A DNA stretch of 33,673 nt from Lacrimispora sp. (GTDB taxonomy: Bacteria > Bacillota > Clostridia > Lachnospirales > Lachnospiraceae), in assembly GCA_029256305.1 (NCBI GenBank), contig JAQSYE010000073.1, forward strand, positions 1 through 33,673, written 5' to 3'. Under the pieces are notes generated by a model, which did not search any database, had not been told where the DNA came from, and saw nothing but the letters and a program-made list of their open reading frames with translations. Positions within the stretch are counted from its first letter, which is position 1, and each line of letters begins with the position of its first letter. A program made the translations under genes and the position numbers. This document shows positions 18,731 through 27,565 of this stretch, one piece after another.

Positions 18731-20089
18731 TTATCTAAGATCCAGGGGATTGTACTCCTCTTCCTGCATAACACTCACATAAGCCGGACGTATGATCTTA
18801 TCCATGTTAATAAGTTCCTCAATCCGGTGAGCACTCCAGCCCACGATTCTTGCAAATGCAAAAATGGGGGTAAATAATTCATTTGGAATGTCTAACATGC
18901 TGTAAACAAATCCGCTGTAGAAGTCAACATTGGCGCTGACTCCTTTGTAAATCCGGCGCTCTTCTCCGATGACTTTGGGTGCCAGCCGTTCTATGGCCGC
19001 GTAAAGGTTAAAATCTTCCATGCGGCCCTTTTCTTCTGAGAGCTGTTTCACAAATCCTTTGAATATTTCCGCACGTGGATCTGATTTGGAATAGACTGCA
19101 TGTCCCATTCCGTAAATCAGTCCCTTCCGGTCATATGCTTCCTTATGAAGCAGCTTCTTTAAGTACTCCTCTATTTCTTCTTCATTCTTCCAGTCATGTA
19201 CCTCTTTCCGTAAATCATCCATCATCTCAACTACCTTGATATTCGCACCACCGTGTTTTGGCCCTTTTAACGATGCAAGAGCAGCCGCCACCACGCTGTA
19301 CGTATCCGTTCCGGAAGAGGTCACCACATGGGTTGTAAACGTGGAGTTGTTGCCGCCGCCATGCTCCATGTGAAGAATAAGCGCCAGATCAAGAACATGA
19401 GCTTCTACTTCAGAATATTTCATATCCGGTCTTAGGAGTCTTAAAATATTTTCAGCCGTGGACAACTTTTCATCTGGTCTGTGGATATACATACTTCCGC
19501 CCCTCTCATAGTGATTAAAGGCATGGTACCCATAGACAGCCAGCATTGGCATGACACTGATTAACATCAGGCTCTGACGAAGCACATTTGGCACCGATAT
19601 GTCTCCTGCTTTTTCGTCATAGGCAGACAATGTGAGAATACTCCTTGCAAGAGTGGACATCATGTCATGGCTTGGTGCCTTCATCACCACGTCTCGAACA
19701 AAATTGGTAGGGAGAGTTCTACTGAAGCCTAATGTCTGTGAGAAACTATCCAGCTGTTCTTTATTGGGTAAATCTCCGAACAAAAGGAGATAGGCGATTT
19801 CTTCGAATCCGTATCTACCCTCTTTCACTACTCCATTTACCAGATCATAAATATTATATCCCCGGTAATAAAGTTCTCCTTCGCAAGGTACCTTCTCTCC
19901 GTCTACGGTTTTACTCGACAAGATCTTTGACACTTTGGTCAGACCGGCAACCACTCCGTTACCGTTCCTATCTCTAAGCCCCCTCTTTACGTCGTATTTG
20001 TCGTAGGATTCTAAGTCAATCCGTTCATCATTTAAACAGATTTCCGACCATTCCTGAACATTTTTTTCAAATTCTTTCTGATCAATCAT
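18731..20089 (-). CDS. gltA: Citrate synthase
   Basis: 'LALILHMEHGGGNNSTFTTHVVTSSGTDTYS', 'GPKHGGANIKV', 'GMGHAVYSKSDPRAEIF'. Start MIDQKEF at 20089 with AGAGGTG RBS chosen over 20203. Confidence 0.95.
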   Translation of the reverse strand: MIDQKEFEKNVQEWSEICLNDERIDLESYDKYDVKRGLRDRNGNGVVAGLTKVSKILSSKTVDGEKVPCEGELYYRGYNIYDLVNGVVKEGRYGFEEIAYLLLFGDLPNKEQLDSFSQTLGFSRTLPTNFVRDVVMKAPSHDMMSTLARSILTLSAYDEKAGDISVPNVLRQSLMLISVMPMLAVYGYHAFNHYERGGSMYIHRPDEKLSTAENILRLLRPDMKYSEVEAHVLDLALILHMEHGGGNNSTFTTHVVTSSGTDTYSVVAAALASLKGPKHGGANIKVVEMMDDLRKEVHDWKNEEEIEEYLKKLLHKEAYDRKGLIYGMGHAVYSKSDPRAEIFKGFVKQLSEEKGRMEDFNLYAAIERLAPKVIGEERRIYKGVSANVDFYSGFVYSMLDIPNELFTPIFAFARIVGWSAHRIEELINMDKIIRPAYVSVMQEEEYNPLDLR

Positions 20090-20203
20090 GCAAACACCTC
20101 TTTCTGAAAACAGATCATCAAGTTTCGCCGTTTTACCAAATGCCTTACCCCGCCTTTCCCCTTTGTAAGTATATTCCAATTGTTCACTTTTGAACTTTTT
20201 CAT

Positions 20204-20232
20204 ATAATATATAATTTCAGGAAAAAAAGCAA
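20204..20232 (-). promoter_or_regulatory. Predicted promoter of citrate synthase
   Basis: Minus strand TTGCTT-N17-TATTAT. Confidence 0.5.
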
Positions 20233-20274
20233 GTTAATTTTTATGACAACTGCATTTCTCACAGTTTTTGTATA

Positions 20275-20303
20275 TTGACAAACACTCCCCCAACTCTTAT
20301 ACT
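20275..20303 (+). promoter_or_regulatory. Predicted strong promoter upstream of the TRIC-like gene
   Basis: TTGACA-N17-TATACT. Confidence 0.75.
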
Positions 20304-20329
20304 TGCCTTAATTTACCTGTTGGGAATAA

Positions 20330-20902
20330 TCGGAGGATATCCATGAAAATCTTGGAGTCATCGTTCTCGGCGTTACAACGGCTGTGGGCGGCGGTATGCT
20401 GCGCGATATAATTATCGGTAATGTCCCTCCTGCGCTGTTTAAGGAACCGATTTACGTATTACTTGCCTTTATTACGGTTATGCTTCTATTTATAACAGTA
20501 AGGCTGAATCAAAAATTTATTTCCGGACGTTACATGGAGACCTTCGAAAAAGTCATGAACATCTTCGATGCAATCGGACTTGGTGCATTTACAGTAGTTG
20601 GAATTGATACGGCCGTTTTAGCCGGTTATGGAACCTATCATTTTCTTATTGTATTTCTTGGTGTTATTACTGGTGTGGGCGGAGGTATCCTGCGCGATAT
20701 TATGGCAGGCCAGACTCCTTATGTTCTTAAAAAACACATCTACGCCTGTGCTTCCATTGCAGGCGCCATGCTCTATGCCGGTCTGATGAACCACATCAAT
20801 GAAGACATCGCCATGCTGTCAGGTGCCGCAACTGTTATTATAATTCGTCTGCTGGCTACCCGTTTTTGCTGGAATCTGCCTACGGCCGTTAAAAAACAAT
20901 AA
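20330..20902 (+). pseudogene. TRIC/UPF0126-family (YadS-like) cation channel, 5'-truncated or frameshifted
   Basis: Frame open from 20330: SEDIHENLGVIVLGVTTAVGGGMLRDIIIGN...; both GGG-LRD repeats present ('VGGGMLRDIIIGN', 'VGGGILRDIMAGQ') but about 30 N-terminal residues are absent. The only listed start (GTG 20384) lies inside the first conserved motif. Confidence 0.65.
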
Positions 20903-20918
20903 AATCTGGAGGTTACTC

Positions 20919-21614
20919 ATGAACCGTTTACTGCAATATACTGTTGGTATTATTTTTTCCATCTGCCTTATGGTGGTGCTGTTATTTACAGCAGTCGAGG
21001 CCGCCGTTTACTGGACGCCCGGCTATTTTGAAAAGGAATATAAAAAATATAACGTGACTCAATCCGTCTCCATGAAAATGGATGATCTTATGGATGTTAC
21101 AAATCAGATGATGGCATATTTAAAGGGTAACCGGGCAGAGCTTCAGGTAACGACCACAATGGGAGGAGTTCGCAGAGATTTTTTCAGTGCCAGAGAAATC
21201 GCTCATATGGAAGATGTTCAGGGGCTGTTTTTAGGCGCCATGTCTATCCGGAGAGGCTGCCTTATGGTAATGGTACTATGCCTGATAATTCTTATGTTAT
21301 TGAAAATATGCTGGAATAATACCTTTCCCAGATCAGTTCTAATGGGGAGCGGATTGTTTTTCCTTGGATCCGCCATAATAGCCGGAATTATTTCTACAGA
21401 TTTTACAAGATATTTTATAATGTTTCATCATTTATTTTTCAAGAATGATTTTTGGATGCTTGATCCATCTACTGATATGCTAATCAATATAGTTCCGGAA
21501 GGTTTTTTCAGGGACACTGTTTTTTATATTGGTTTTCTCTACTTTTTCTCGGTCGTGATACTATTGGCTTTATGCGCGTTTCTTATGCGTAAAAAGGGGG
21601 AAAATAGCAAATAA
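20919..21614 (+). CDS. TIGR01906/DUF1461 family integral membrane protein
   Basis: 231 aa with N-terminal TM, soluble loop and C-terminal TMs; 'FFSAREIAHMEDVQGLF'. Confidence 0.82.
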   Translation: MNRLLQYTVGIIFSICLMVVLLFTAVEAAVYWTPGYFEKEYKKYNVTQSVSMKMDDLMDVTNQMMAYLKGNRAELQVTTTMGGVRRDFFSAREIAHMEDVQGLFLGAMSIRRGCLMVMVLCLIILMLLKICWNNTFPRSVLMGSGLFFLGSAIIAGIISTDFTRYFIMFHHLFFKNDFWMLDPSTDMLINIVPEGFFRDTVFYIGFLYFFSVVILLALCAFLMRKKGENSK

Positions 21615-21699
21615 ACTTTACTTGTCGCTCAAAATCACCTATACTGTAGAGTGAAATATTATATCAAACCGAAACATAACTATGGAGAGATTATTGAGT

Positions 21700-23247
21700 A
21701 TGACCCAATTTACGAAAAAAATATTAAGCCTGTTTCTGTGCCTGTTTCTGTTTGTCTTTTCCTTTACAGGAACTGCGAAAGCGGCTGCTGACTGGCCGGA
21801 CAACATATCGGTGCAGGCAGATGGTGCGATCCTGCTAGATGCGGATACCGGAACAATTCTATGGGGACAAAATATACACAACCAGTATTTTCCTGCCAGT
21901 ATTACAAAAGTAATGACTGCATTGCTGGTTATTGAAAACTGCAAACTGGACGATACTGTCACATTTTCTCATGATGCTGTCTTCAACGTGGAATCCAAAA
22001 GCAGCAATGCTGGGATCAACGAAGGAGACCAGCTCTCTGTTAAAGACTGCCTTTATGCCCTTTTACTAAAATCTGCCAATGAATCTGCCAATGCACTTGC
22101 AGAACATGTTGCAGGAAGCAGAGAAGCGTTTGCAGATATGATGAATGCAAGGGCTAAGGAACTTGGCTGCACAAATACCCACTTTGCCAACCCCAGCGGT
22201 TTAAATAATCCGGAACATTATACTTCCCCCTATGACATGGCACTCATTGCCAGAGCGGCCTTTAAAAATCCTATCTTTGAAGAGATCGATTCCACCACTT
22301 ATTATAAACTTCCACCTAATTCCATTAACAAAGAGGGACTAACCATCTATCCAGGACATAAAATGATGAGAAAAGGTTCCCCTTATTACTATCCTGAGAT
22401 TGTCGGAGGGAAAACCGGTTATACCACACTTGCCGGCAATACGCTGATTACGTGCGCCGAAAAGAACGGCATGAAGCTCATCGCCGTTATACTTAAGGGA
22501 TCCACTCCCCAATACTGGTCTGATACTAAAAATCTTCTGGAATTTGGATTTAATAATTTTACCTCTTTAAAAGCTGCCGAATATGAAAAAACTTATAGTT
22601 CCATTACCAATGATTTAAACTTCAGCGGGCTTTCCATTACCAAACCGGAGGCGCTGGTACTGGACCCTGACAGCCGCATCATATTACCAAAAACTGCAGA
22701 CTTTTATGATGCACAACCAGAATTAAGTTATGACATCTCAAGCGATGATCCGGAAAATGCAATTGCCAAAATTAATTATCGTTACCAGGACCGTGTCGTT
22801 GGATCTACCTTTCTGGAAATCAACGATTCTCTGGTTGAAACTGCAGTAAAATCAAAACTTGAAGATGCACCTGCTACCAACGCTTCCGAAACTTCTCCAG
22901 CGGCAGTTGATGCTTTGGCCGGGAAGGACGCAGCGAAACTGAAAGAGGACCGGGCGGCACAGGCTTATAGAGAAAAAGCGTTAAGACCCTTTGAGATCCC
23001 ATTGTCAGCCTGGCTTATCCTTGGCAGCGTTGGAGCGGCTATTATCGCCGTAGGTCTGATATTTCTTGTGATCTACAGAAAACACAGAGAAGAGCAGGAC
23101 TCTATGCTGCGGAAGGAACAAAGACTGAAACGTCTGAAGGACTCAGGCGTCTCCGCAGATGAATTTGACTCACTCCTACAACAGCGCCGCGGCGTCTATA
23201 CTTCAAGAAAAAAGGGCTGGAGAAAAGGAAAATTTAAATTCCGGTAA
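21700..23247 (+). CDS. dacF: D-alanyl-D-alanine carboxypeptidase (PBP5/DacF type)
   Basis: SxxK 'ASITK', 'SAN', 'KTG' ('VGGKTGYTTLAGNTL'); signal peptide; C-terminal TM. Start at 21700 preferred (GGAGAG upstream); track start is 21682. Confidence 0.93.
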   Translation: MTQFTKKILSLFLCLFLFVFSFTGTAKAAADWPDNISVQADGAILLDADTGTILWGQNIHNQYFPASITKVMTALLVIENCKLDDTVTFSHDAVFNVESKSSNAGINEGDQLSVKDCLYALLLKSANESANALAEHVAGSREAFADMMNARAKELGCTNTHFANPSGLNNPEHYTSPYDMALIARAAFKNPIFEEIDSTTYYKLPPNSINKEGLTIYPGHKMMRKGSPYYYPEIVGGKTGYTTLAGNTLITCAEKNGMKLIAVILKGSTPQYWSDTKNLLEFGFNNFTSLKAAEYEKTYSSITNDLNFSGLSITKPEALVLDPDSRIILPKTADFYDAQPELSYDISSDDPENAIAKINYRYQDRVVGSTFLEINDSLVETAVKSKLEDAPATNASETSPAAVDALAGKDAAKLKEDRAAQAYREKALRPFEIPLSAWLILGSVGAAIIAVGLIFLVIYRKHREEQDSMLRKEQRLKRLKDSGVSADEFDSLLQQRRGVYTSRKKGWRKGKFKFR

Positions 23248-23259
23248 ATGGGAGGGGTT

Positions 23260-24345
23260 ATGAAGAAGTCCATGTCAAAAAAAGAACTGGTGTGGAACAT
23301 TTTGGTCACTTTCTTCGCACTGACCATAGCAACCATTGTTTCCTATTTGCTGGTCTTTGTCGGCGGACACACCGCGAATGTAAGTATCGTATATATGATG
23401 GCGGTCGTTCTGATCTCCCGTTTTTCAAATGGATATATACCGGGAGTCATCGCCTCTTTCATCAGTGTAATCTGCGTAAATCTGGTATTTACGTACCCTT
23501 TTATGCACTTAAATTTTACCTTGGATGGGTATCCCATAACCTTTATTGCTTTGATGGTCATATCCAGCATCACAAGTGCTACAACCACCCATTTAAAATA
23601 TCAGAATAAAATTATCCATGAACGAGAAAAGCTTTTAATGGAAGCAGAAAAAGAAACAATGCGGGCGAATCTGCTGAGAGCTATTTCTCATGATCTGAGA
23701 ACACCTTTAACCGGAATCATTGGTGCAAGCAATTCCTTTATTGATGATCACGATTCCATGGCGGAAGAGGAAAAAGTAAATCTGGTAAACGGGATACGGG
23801 AAGATGCAAACTGGCTTCTTAACATGGTGGAAAATTTGCTGACCGTCACCAGAATCCGGGGTATGAAAACACAGATAACAAAATCTCTGGAACCGGTAGA
23901 GGAGGTGGCTGCGGAAGCAGTCATGCGTTTTCATAAACGTTTTCCTGATTCAGAGATAAAGGTAACCGTGCCGGAAGAATTGGTTATGGTTCCCATGGAT
24001 GCCACGCTGATTGAGCAGGTTATTATCAATCTTCTGGAAAATGCTGTGTACCACTCAAATTCCAAAGATCCTGTCAGTTTAACCATCTCGATTACGGGAA
24101 GAAATGCCCGCTTTGACATTCGTGATCACGGTATCGGTATCTCACCAGACAGACTTAATAACATCTTTGACGGATATACCCCTTCCCCAAATAGCAGCGG
24201 AGATTCTCATAAGGGTATGGGAATTGGTTTATCTATCTGCAAGACAATCATAATCGCACATAACGGAACTATAACAGCGGGTAATGAGTCACTTGGGGCA
24301 ATTTTTACTTTTACATTACCATTGGGAGAGAATACTTGTGAATAA
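23260..24345 (+). CDS. Sensor histidine kinase with DUF4118 membrane domain (KdpD C-terminal-like, lacking the KdpD/USP N-terminal domains)
   Basis: 'FVGGHTANVSIVYMMAVVLISRFSNGYIPGVIASFISV', H-box 'AISHDLRTPLTGIIG', N/G boxes; start at 23260 preceded by GGGAGGGG. Confidence 0.92.
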   Translation: MKKSMSKKELVWNILVTFFALTIATIVSYLLVFVGGHTANVSIVYMMAVVLISRFSNGYIPGVIASFISVICVNLVFTYPFMHLNFTLDGYPITFIALMVISSITSATTTHLKYQNKIIHEREKLLMEAEKETMRANLLRAISHDLRTPLTGIIGASNSFIDDHDSMAEEEKVNLVNGIREDANWLLNMVENLLTVTRIRGMKTQITKSLEPVEEVAAEAVMRFHKRFPDSEIKVTVPEELVMVPMDATLIEQVIINLLENAVYHSNSKDPVSLTISITGRNARFDIRDHGIGISPDRLNNIFDGYTPSPNSSGDSHKGMGIGLSICKTIIIAHNGTITAGNESLGAIFTFTLPLGENTCE

Positions 24346-25048
24346 ATTTACAATAGCAATTATTGAAGACGAAAAGAATATTTCGAGTTTTATTGAAAGC
24401 ACATTGCAAAGACATGACTATAAGGTGATCAATGCAGTGAATGGAAAAGACGGGCTTGCTATAATCAGTTCCAACTGCCCTGACGTAATTCTGTTGGATT
24501 TGGGACTGCCTGATATAGACGGATTGGATATCATTAAGAATGTAAGAAGCTGGTCAGCCATTCCTATTATCGTCATTTCCGCCAGAACCCAGGAACACGA
24601 GAAGGTAACAGCTCTTGATTACGGCGCTGACGATTATATTACCAAACCATTTGGCACCAGTGAACTTCTGGCCAGAATCCGTACAGCACTGCGTCACGGC
24701 AAGTCTACCGTCAGTACAGTTGACGGGTCTGTGATACAGACCCCTTATCAATGCAGGGGACTTGTTATTGACTTCGCCAAGCGCCTGGTTACTTTAAACG
24801 AACATGTGATACATCTGACACAGATCGAATACAAACTAGTATCCCTTCTGGCAGAAAACTCCGGGAAAGTACTTACTTATGACTTCATGATCAATCATAT
24901 CTGGGGGCCTTATGCCGATAGCAACAACCAGATTCTAAGAGTCAACATGGCACATATTCGGAGAAAAATTGAGATAAATCCTGGCGAACCAAATTATATT
25001 TTTACAGAAATAGGAGTTGGCTACCGGATGAGGGAAAGCGAATGTTAA
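24338..25048 (+). CDS. OmpR-family response regulator, KdpE-like
   Basis: 'DVILLDLGLPDIDGLDIIKNVR', 'DYITKPF', winged-helix C-terminus; GTG start at 24338 overlapping the kinase stop. Confidence 0.93.
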   Translation: MNKFTIAIIEDEKNISSFIESTLQRHDYKVINAVNGKDGLAIISSNCPDVILLDLGLPDIDGLDIIKNVRSWSAIPIIVISARTQEHEKVTALDYGADDYITKPFGTSELLARIRTALRHGKSTVSTVDGSVIQTPYQCRGLVIDFAKRLVTLNEHVIHLTQIEYKLVSLLAENSGKVLTYDFMINHIWGPYADSNNQILRVNMAHIRRKIEINPGEPNYIFTEIGVGYRMRESEC

Positions 25049-26037
25049 GAAGGGGGAGTCATCCCCTTCTTTTTGTTTTGCTTTCGAACCTTTATTTTTT
25101 CCACACGTTTCTTTTTTGCCTCATCATTTTTCACATAGATTCCGCCTATCTCACCCTCGTCTATCAGTTTTATGGTCTTTACCACATAAACCATTCCCTC
25201 ATCGTTTCGCCTCAACCGGATCTTACCTTTTACATTACCGTGAGCAGGACAGGTTCCCAGTGCGGTATATACTTTTTGGTTTACAGAAAACCACCGGATT
25301 TTCTTTTTCAGCATCCGATTGCATTTACAGCAAATTAAATCTGTTACCGTCTTATCCTCGATGGCTGCCTGCTTTGATTCAAACGGTCTTGAGATATACT
25401 TGGAGTATCTAGGGAAAATCAGATATACCTCTTCCTCTTTACTCGCTGGAAGACAGTAATAGTCCGTTGACCAGTATTCCTCAACCTTTTTAAAATCCAT
25501 TTTACTCATAACCCGCCCCGTATAATGGGCATCATCAAGCGCTCTGTGAAATGGACGCGCTTCCATAACTCCTGATTCAAAAACAGCCACATCAAGAGAT
25601 ACCCGGTCTTTCCCATCCCCCTCTAAAAGACTGTAAAGTTTTTGGATATCATAGTAAAGAAGGGGTTTTTTAAAGGGATCTGGCAATCGATAATAGGCGA
25701 TGTTTCGCTGAAGCTCCGTTAAATCCATGGAGCCCCAGGTACAAAACACCGGATCGTCTTTGCACCAGAGGAAGAACTCTTTTATCGCCTCCTCAAAACT
25801 GATTCCCTCTTCCATCAACGTCTGTTGATCCATATGGGTCACTTCTAAAATCTTTTCATGAAGCTCCGTGTATACTCTGGGCTTAATCAGTCTCCTGTAT
25901 TCTCCTGTTTCTTCCATGGCCTCATTCAACCTTACTGCTCCAATTTCAATGATCTCGAAGGGAAAATGGTCGACTGCTTCCTCCTTCCCTCCCGCATTCT
26001 GGTTCCACTCCAGATCCAGTACAATGTAGTTTTTCAT
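25045..26037 (-). CDS. DEDDh 3'-5' exonuclease domain protein with C-terminal Cys-containing region
   Basis: 'YIVLDLEWNQ' (DxE), 'CTWGSMDLTEL', 'RPFHRALDDAHYT' (HxxxxD). Confidence 0.88.
   Translation of the reverse strand: MKNYIVLDLEWNQNAGGKEEAVDHFPFEIIEIGAVRLNEAMEETGEYRRLIKPRVYTELHEKILEVTHMDQQTLMEEGISFEEAIKEFFLWCKDDPVFCTWGSMDLTELQRNIAYYRLPDPFKKPLLYYDIQKLYSLLEGDGKDRVSLDVAVFESGVMEARPFHRALDDAHYTGRVMSKMDFKKVEEYWSTDYYCLPASKEEEVYLIFPRYSKYISRPFESKQAAIEDKTVTDLICCKCNRMLKKKIRWFSVNQKVYTALGTCPAHGNVKGKIRLRRNDEGMVYVVKTIKLIDEGEIGGIYVKNDEAKKKRVEKIKVRKQNKKKGMTPPS
25048..25074 (+). terminator. Terminator of the two-component operon, embedded in the exonuclease 3' end
   Basis: AGAAGGGG-N7-CCCCTTCT then TTTTG. 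Confidence 0.75.
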
Positions 26038-26050
26038 ATATTCAAATCCT

Positions 26051-26263
26051 TTATTTTATAAGTCTGCTCAGTTTCTCACGCATCTTCTTTCTGCGCTGAT
26101 TGGTTTCTTCTTCATCAATTTGAAACGTTCCGTTTATTTTCAGCAGGACGTCCCCTTCTCTGGCACCCATTGGAAGTTCCTCTAAAGAAAACGTTACCGT
26201 TCTCCCGCTTTCCTCCTCACAGATAGCAATCTCCTGTTCAATCCGGTCTATGATATATTGCAT
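26051..26263 (-). CDS. DUF3006 domain protein
   Basis: 70 aa 'YIIDRIEQEIAICEEE...LPMGAREGDVLLKIN', downstream of an MBL hydrolase, which is a common neighbourhood for this family. Confidence 0.82.
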   Translation of the reverse strand: MQYIIDRIEQEIAICEEESGRTVTFSLEELPMGAREGDVLLKINGTFQIDEEETNQRRKKMREKLSRLIK

Positions 26264-26292
26264 GGCACTTCCCCCCTTTATGCCGGTCTTGT

Positions 26293-27435
26293 CTATGGAT
26301 TACAGCTTTTGCACGGCTCAAAACCTTCATTTATCAGTTCTTCTCTTGTTCCTTTATATAGTTTCCGGTTTTCCTCTTTTATGGATTTTGCAAGTTTGCA
26401 ATCCGGCAGATGGAATTTCCCCGTATTTGTGTTTATAATATACTCTCTGCTGGTATCCGTCTCTTTTGCCTGATTTTGTGCATCCAGACTGCTTCCCATC
26501 TGGTCCGTATTCTGTTCCGTACTCTGTCCCGGAATCCGAAGTCCGGTTCCGTCACTCTCTATGACAATGGTTCCAAGCTGGTCGGTCCGCAGAACCTTGA
26601 TTCCCTGTTTGTTTAATAAATCCATTGTCTCTTTATGAGGATGGCCGTAATCGTTATTCTTCCCGCAAGAGATAACCGCATACCGCGGACTCACTGCTTT
26701 TATAAATTCGGGTGACGATGAAGTGCTGCTACCATGATGGGATACTTTTAAAACGTCCGCTTTTAATGGAAGCCCGCTTAACAGCATATCCTGTTCTGCT
26801 TCCTTTTCAGCATCTCCGCATAAAACGAAGCTGGTTTTTCCGTATTCCAGCCGTATGCCGATGGACCAGTTGTTTAGATTATCTCCATAATCCCGGTTGG
26901 GTGAGATAATCTGAAAAGAAGCATCACCCAGGCTGTAGCTTTCTGCAGCCTTTGGTATGGTGACTTTTAAGTTCTTATCTGCAATGGCATCAAGTAGTTT
27001 CTCATAAATTCTGGTAGTATGCTCTTTTTCCGGCAGCATAACATTGGTTACATCGAATTCACGAATGACTCCTTCCAGACCTCCAATGTGGTCCGAATGG
27101 GGATGTGTGCCAATCACATAATCAAGCTTTTTTACTCCCTGTGCCTTTAAATAATCAATAACAGTGCCCGTCTGATCCTTTTCACCTGCATCAATAAGCA
27201 TAAAATGACCGTTTGCCTCAATGAGGGCGCTATCTCCTTGACCTACGTCAATAAAATGTACATCCAGGCCAAAGCCTGCTTTTTGATTATCAGTACCACC
27301 CTGTACGGCAGTATCCGAGACGTCTGATCCTGTTGCTTTGTACGCGCAACCAGTCAGACAAATCACACACAGAACAGCTGCCAGTGCCAGAATCCTCTTT
27401 ATCTTGTTTCCGGCCATATTTGTTGTCATATCCAT
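26293..27435 (-). CDS. ComEC/Rec2-like metallo-beta-lactamase-fold lipoprotein with C-terminal Ada-like Cys motif
   Basis: Lipobox 'CLTGC'; 'GTHPHSDHIGG', 'VSHHGSSTSSS'; C-terminus 'FHLPDCKLAKSI...GFEPCKSCNP'. Confidence 0.92.
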   Translation of the reverse strand: MDMTTNMAGNKIKRILALAAVLCVICLTGCAYKATGSDVSDTAVQGGTDNQKAGFGLDVHFIDVGQGDSALIEANGHFMLIDAGEKDQTGTVIDYLKAQGVKKLDYVIGTHPHSDHIGGLEGVIREFDVTNVMLPEKEHTTRIYEKLLDAIADKNLKVTIPKAAESYSLGDASFQIISPNRDYGDNLNNWSIGIRLEYGKTSFVLCGDAEKEAEQDMLLSGLPLKADVLKVSHHGSSTSSSPEFIKAVSPRYAVISCGKNNDYGHPHKETMDLLNKQGIKVLRTDQLGTIVIESDGTGLRIPGQSTEQNTDQMGSSLDAQNQAKETDTSREYIINTNTGKFHLPDCKLAKSIKEENRKLYKGTREELINEGFEPCKSCNP

Positions 27436-27524
27436 CTGCTCCTTTGTGTTATTATATGATAGAATTCTTCATACTACAAGTATTTTCCGTCGCACCCTAA
27501 CCCGAAAATCCTTTTCCATTACAT

Positions 27525-27553
27525 CAAAAACGGACTGCTAAAAGCAGCCCGTC
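27525..27553 (-). terminator. Terminator of the cell-wall-binding-repeat gene
   Basis: Minus strand ACGGGCTGC-TTTTA-GCAGTCCGT followed by TTTT (one G:T pair). Confidence 0.8.
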
Positions 27554-27565
27554 CATATAAGACCA

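Noticed and set aside
20090-20203. N-terminal extension of citrate synthase (MKKFKSEQLEY...)
   Set aside because: The upstream start coincides with the predicted -10 region, and MIDQKEF at 20089 has a proper RBS, so the extension is more likely 5' leader.
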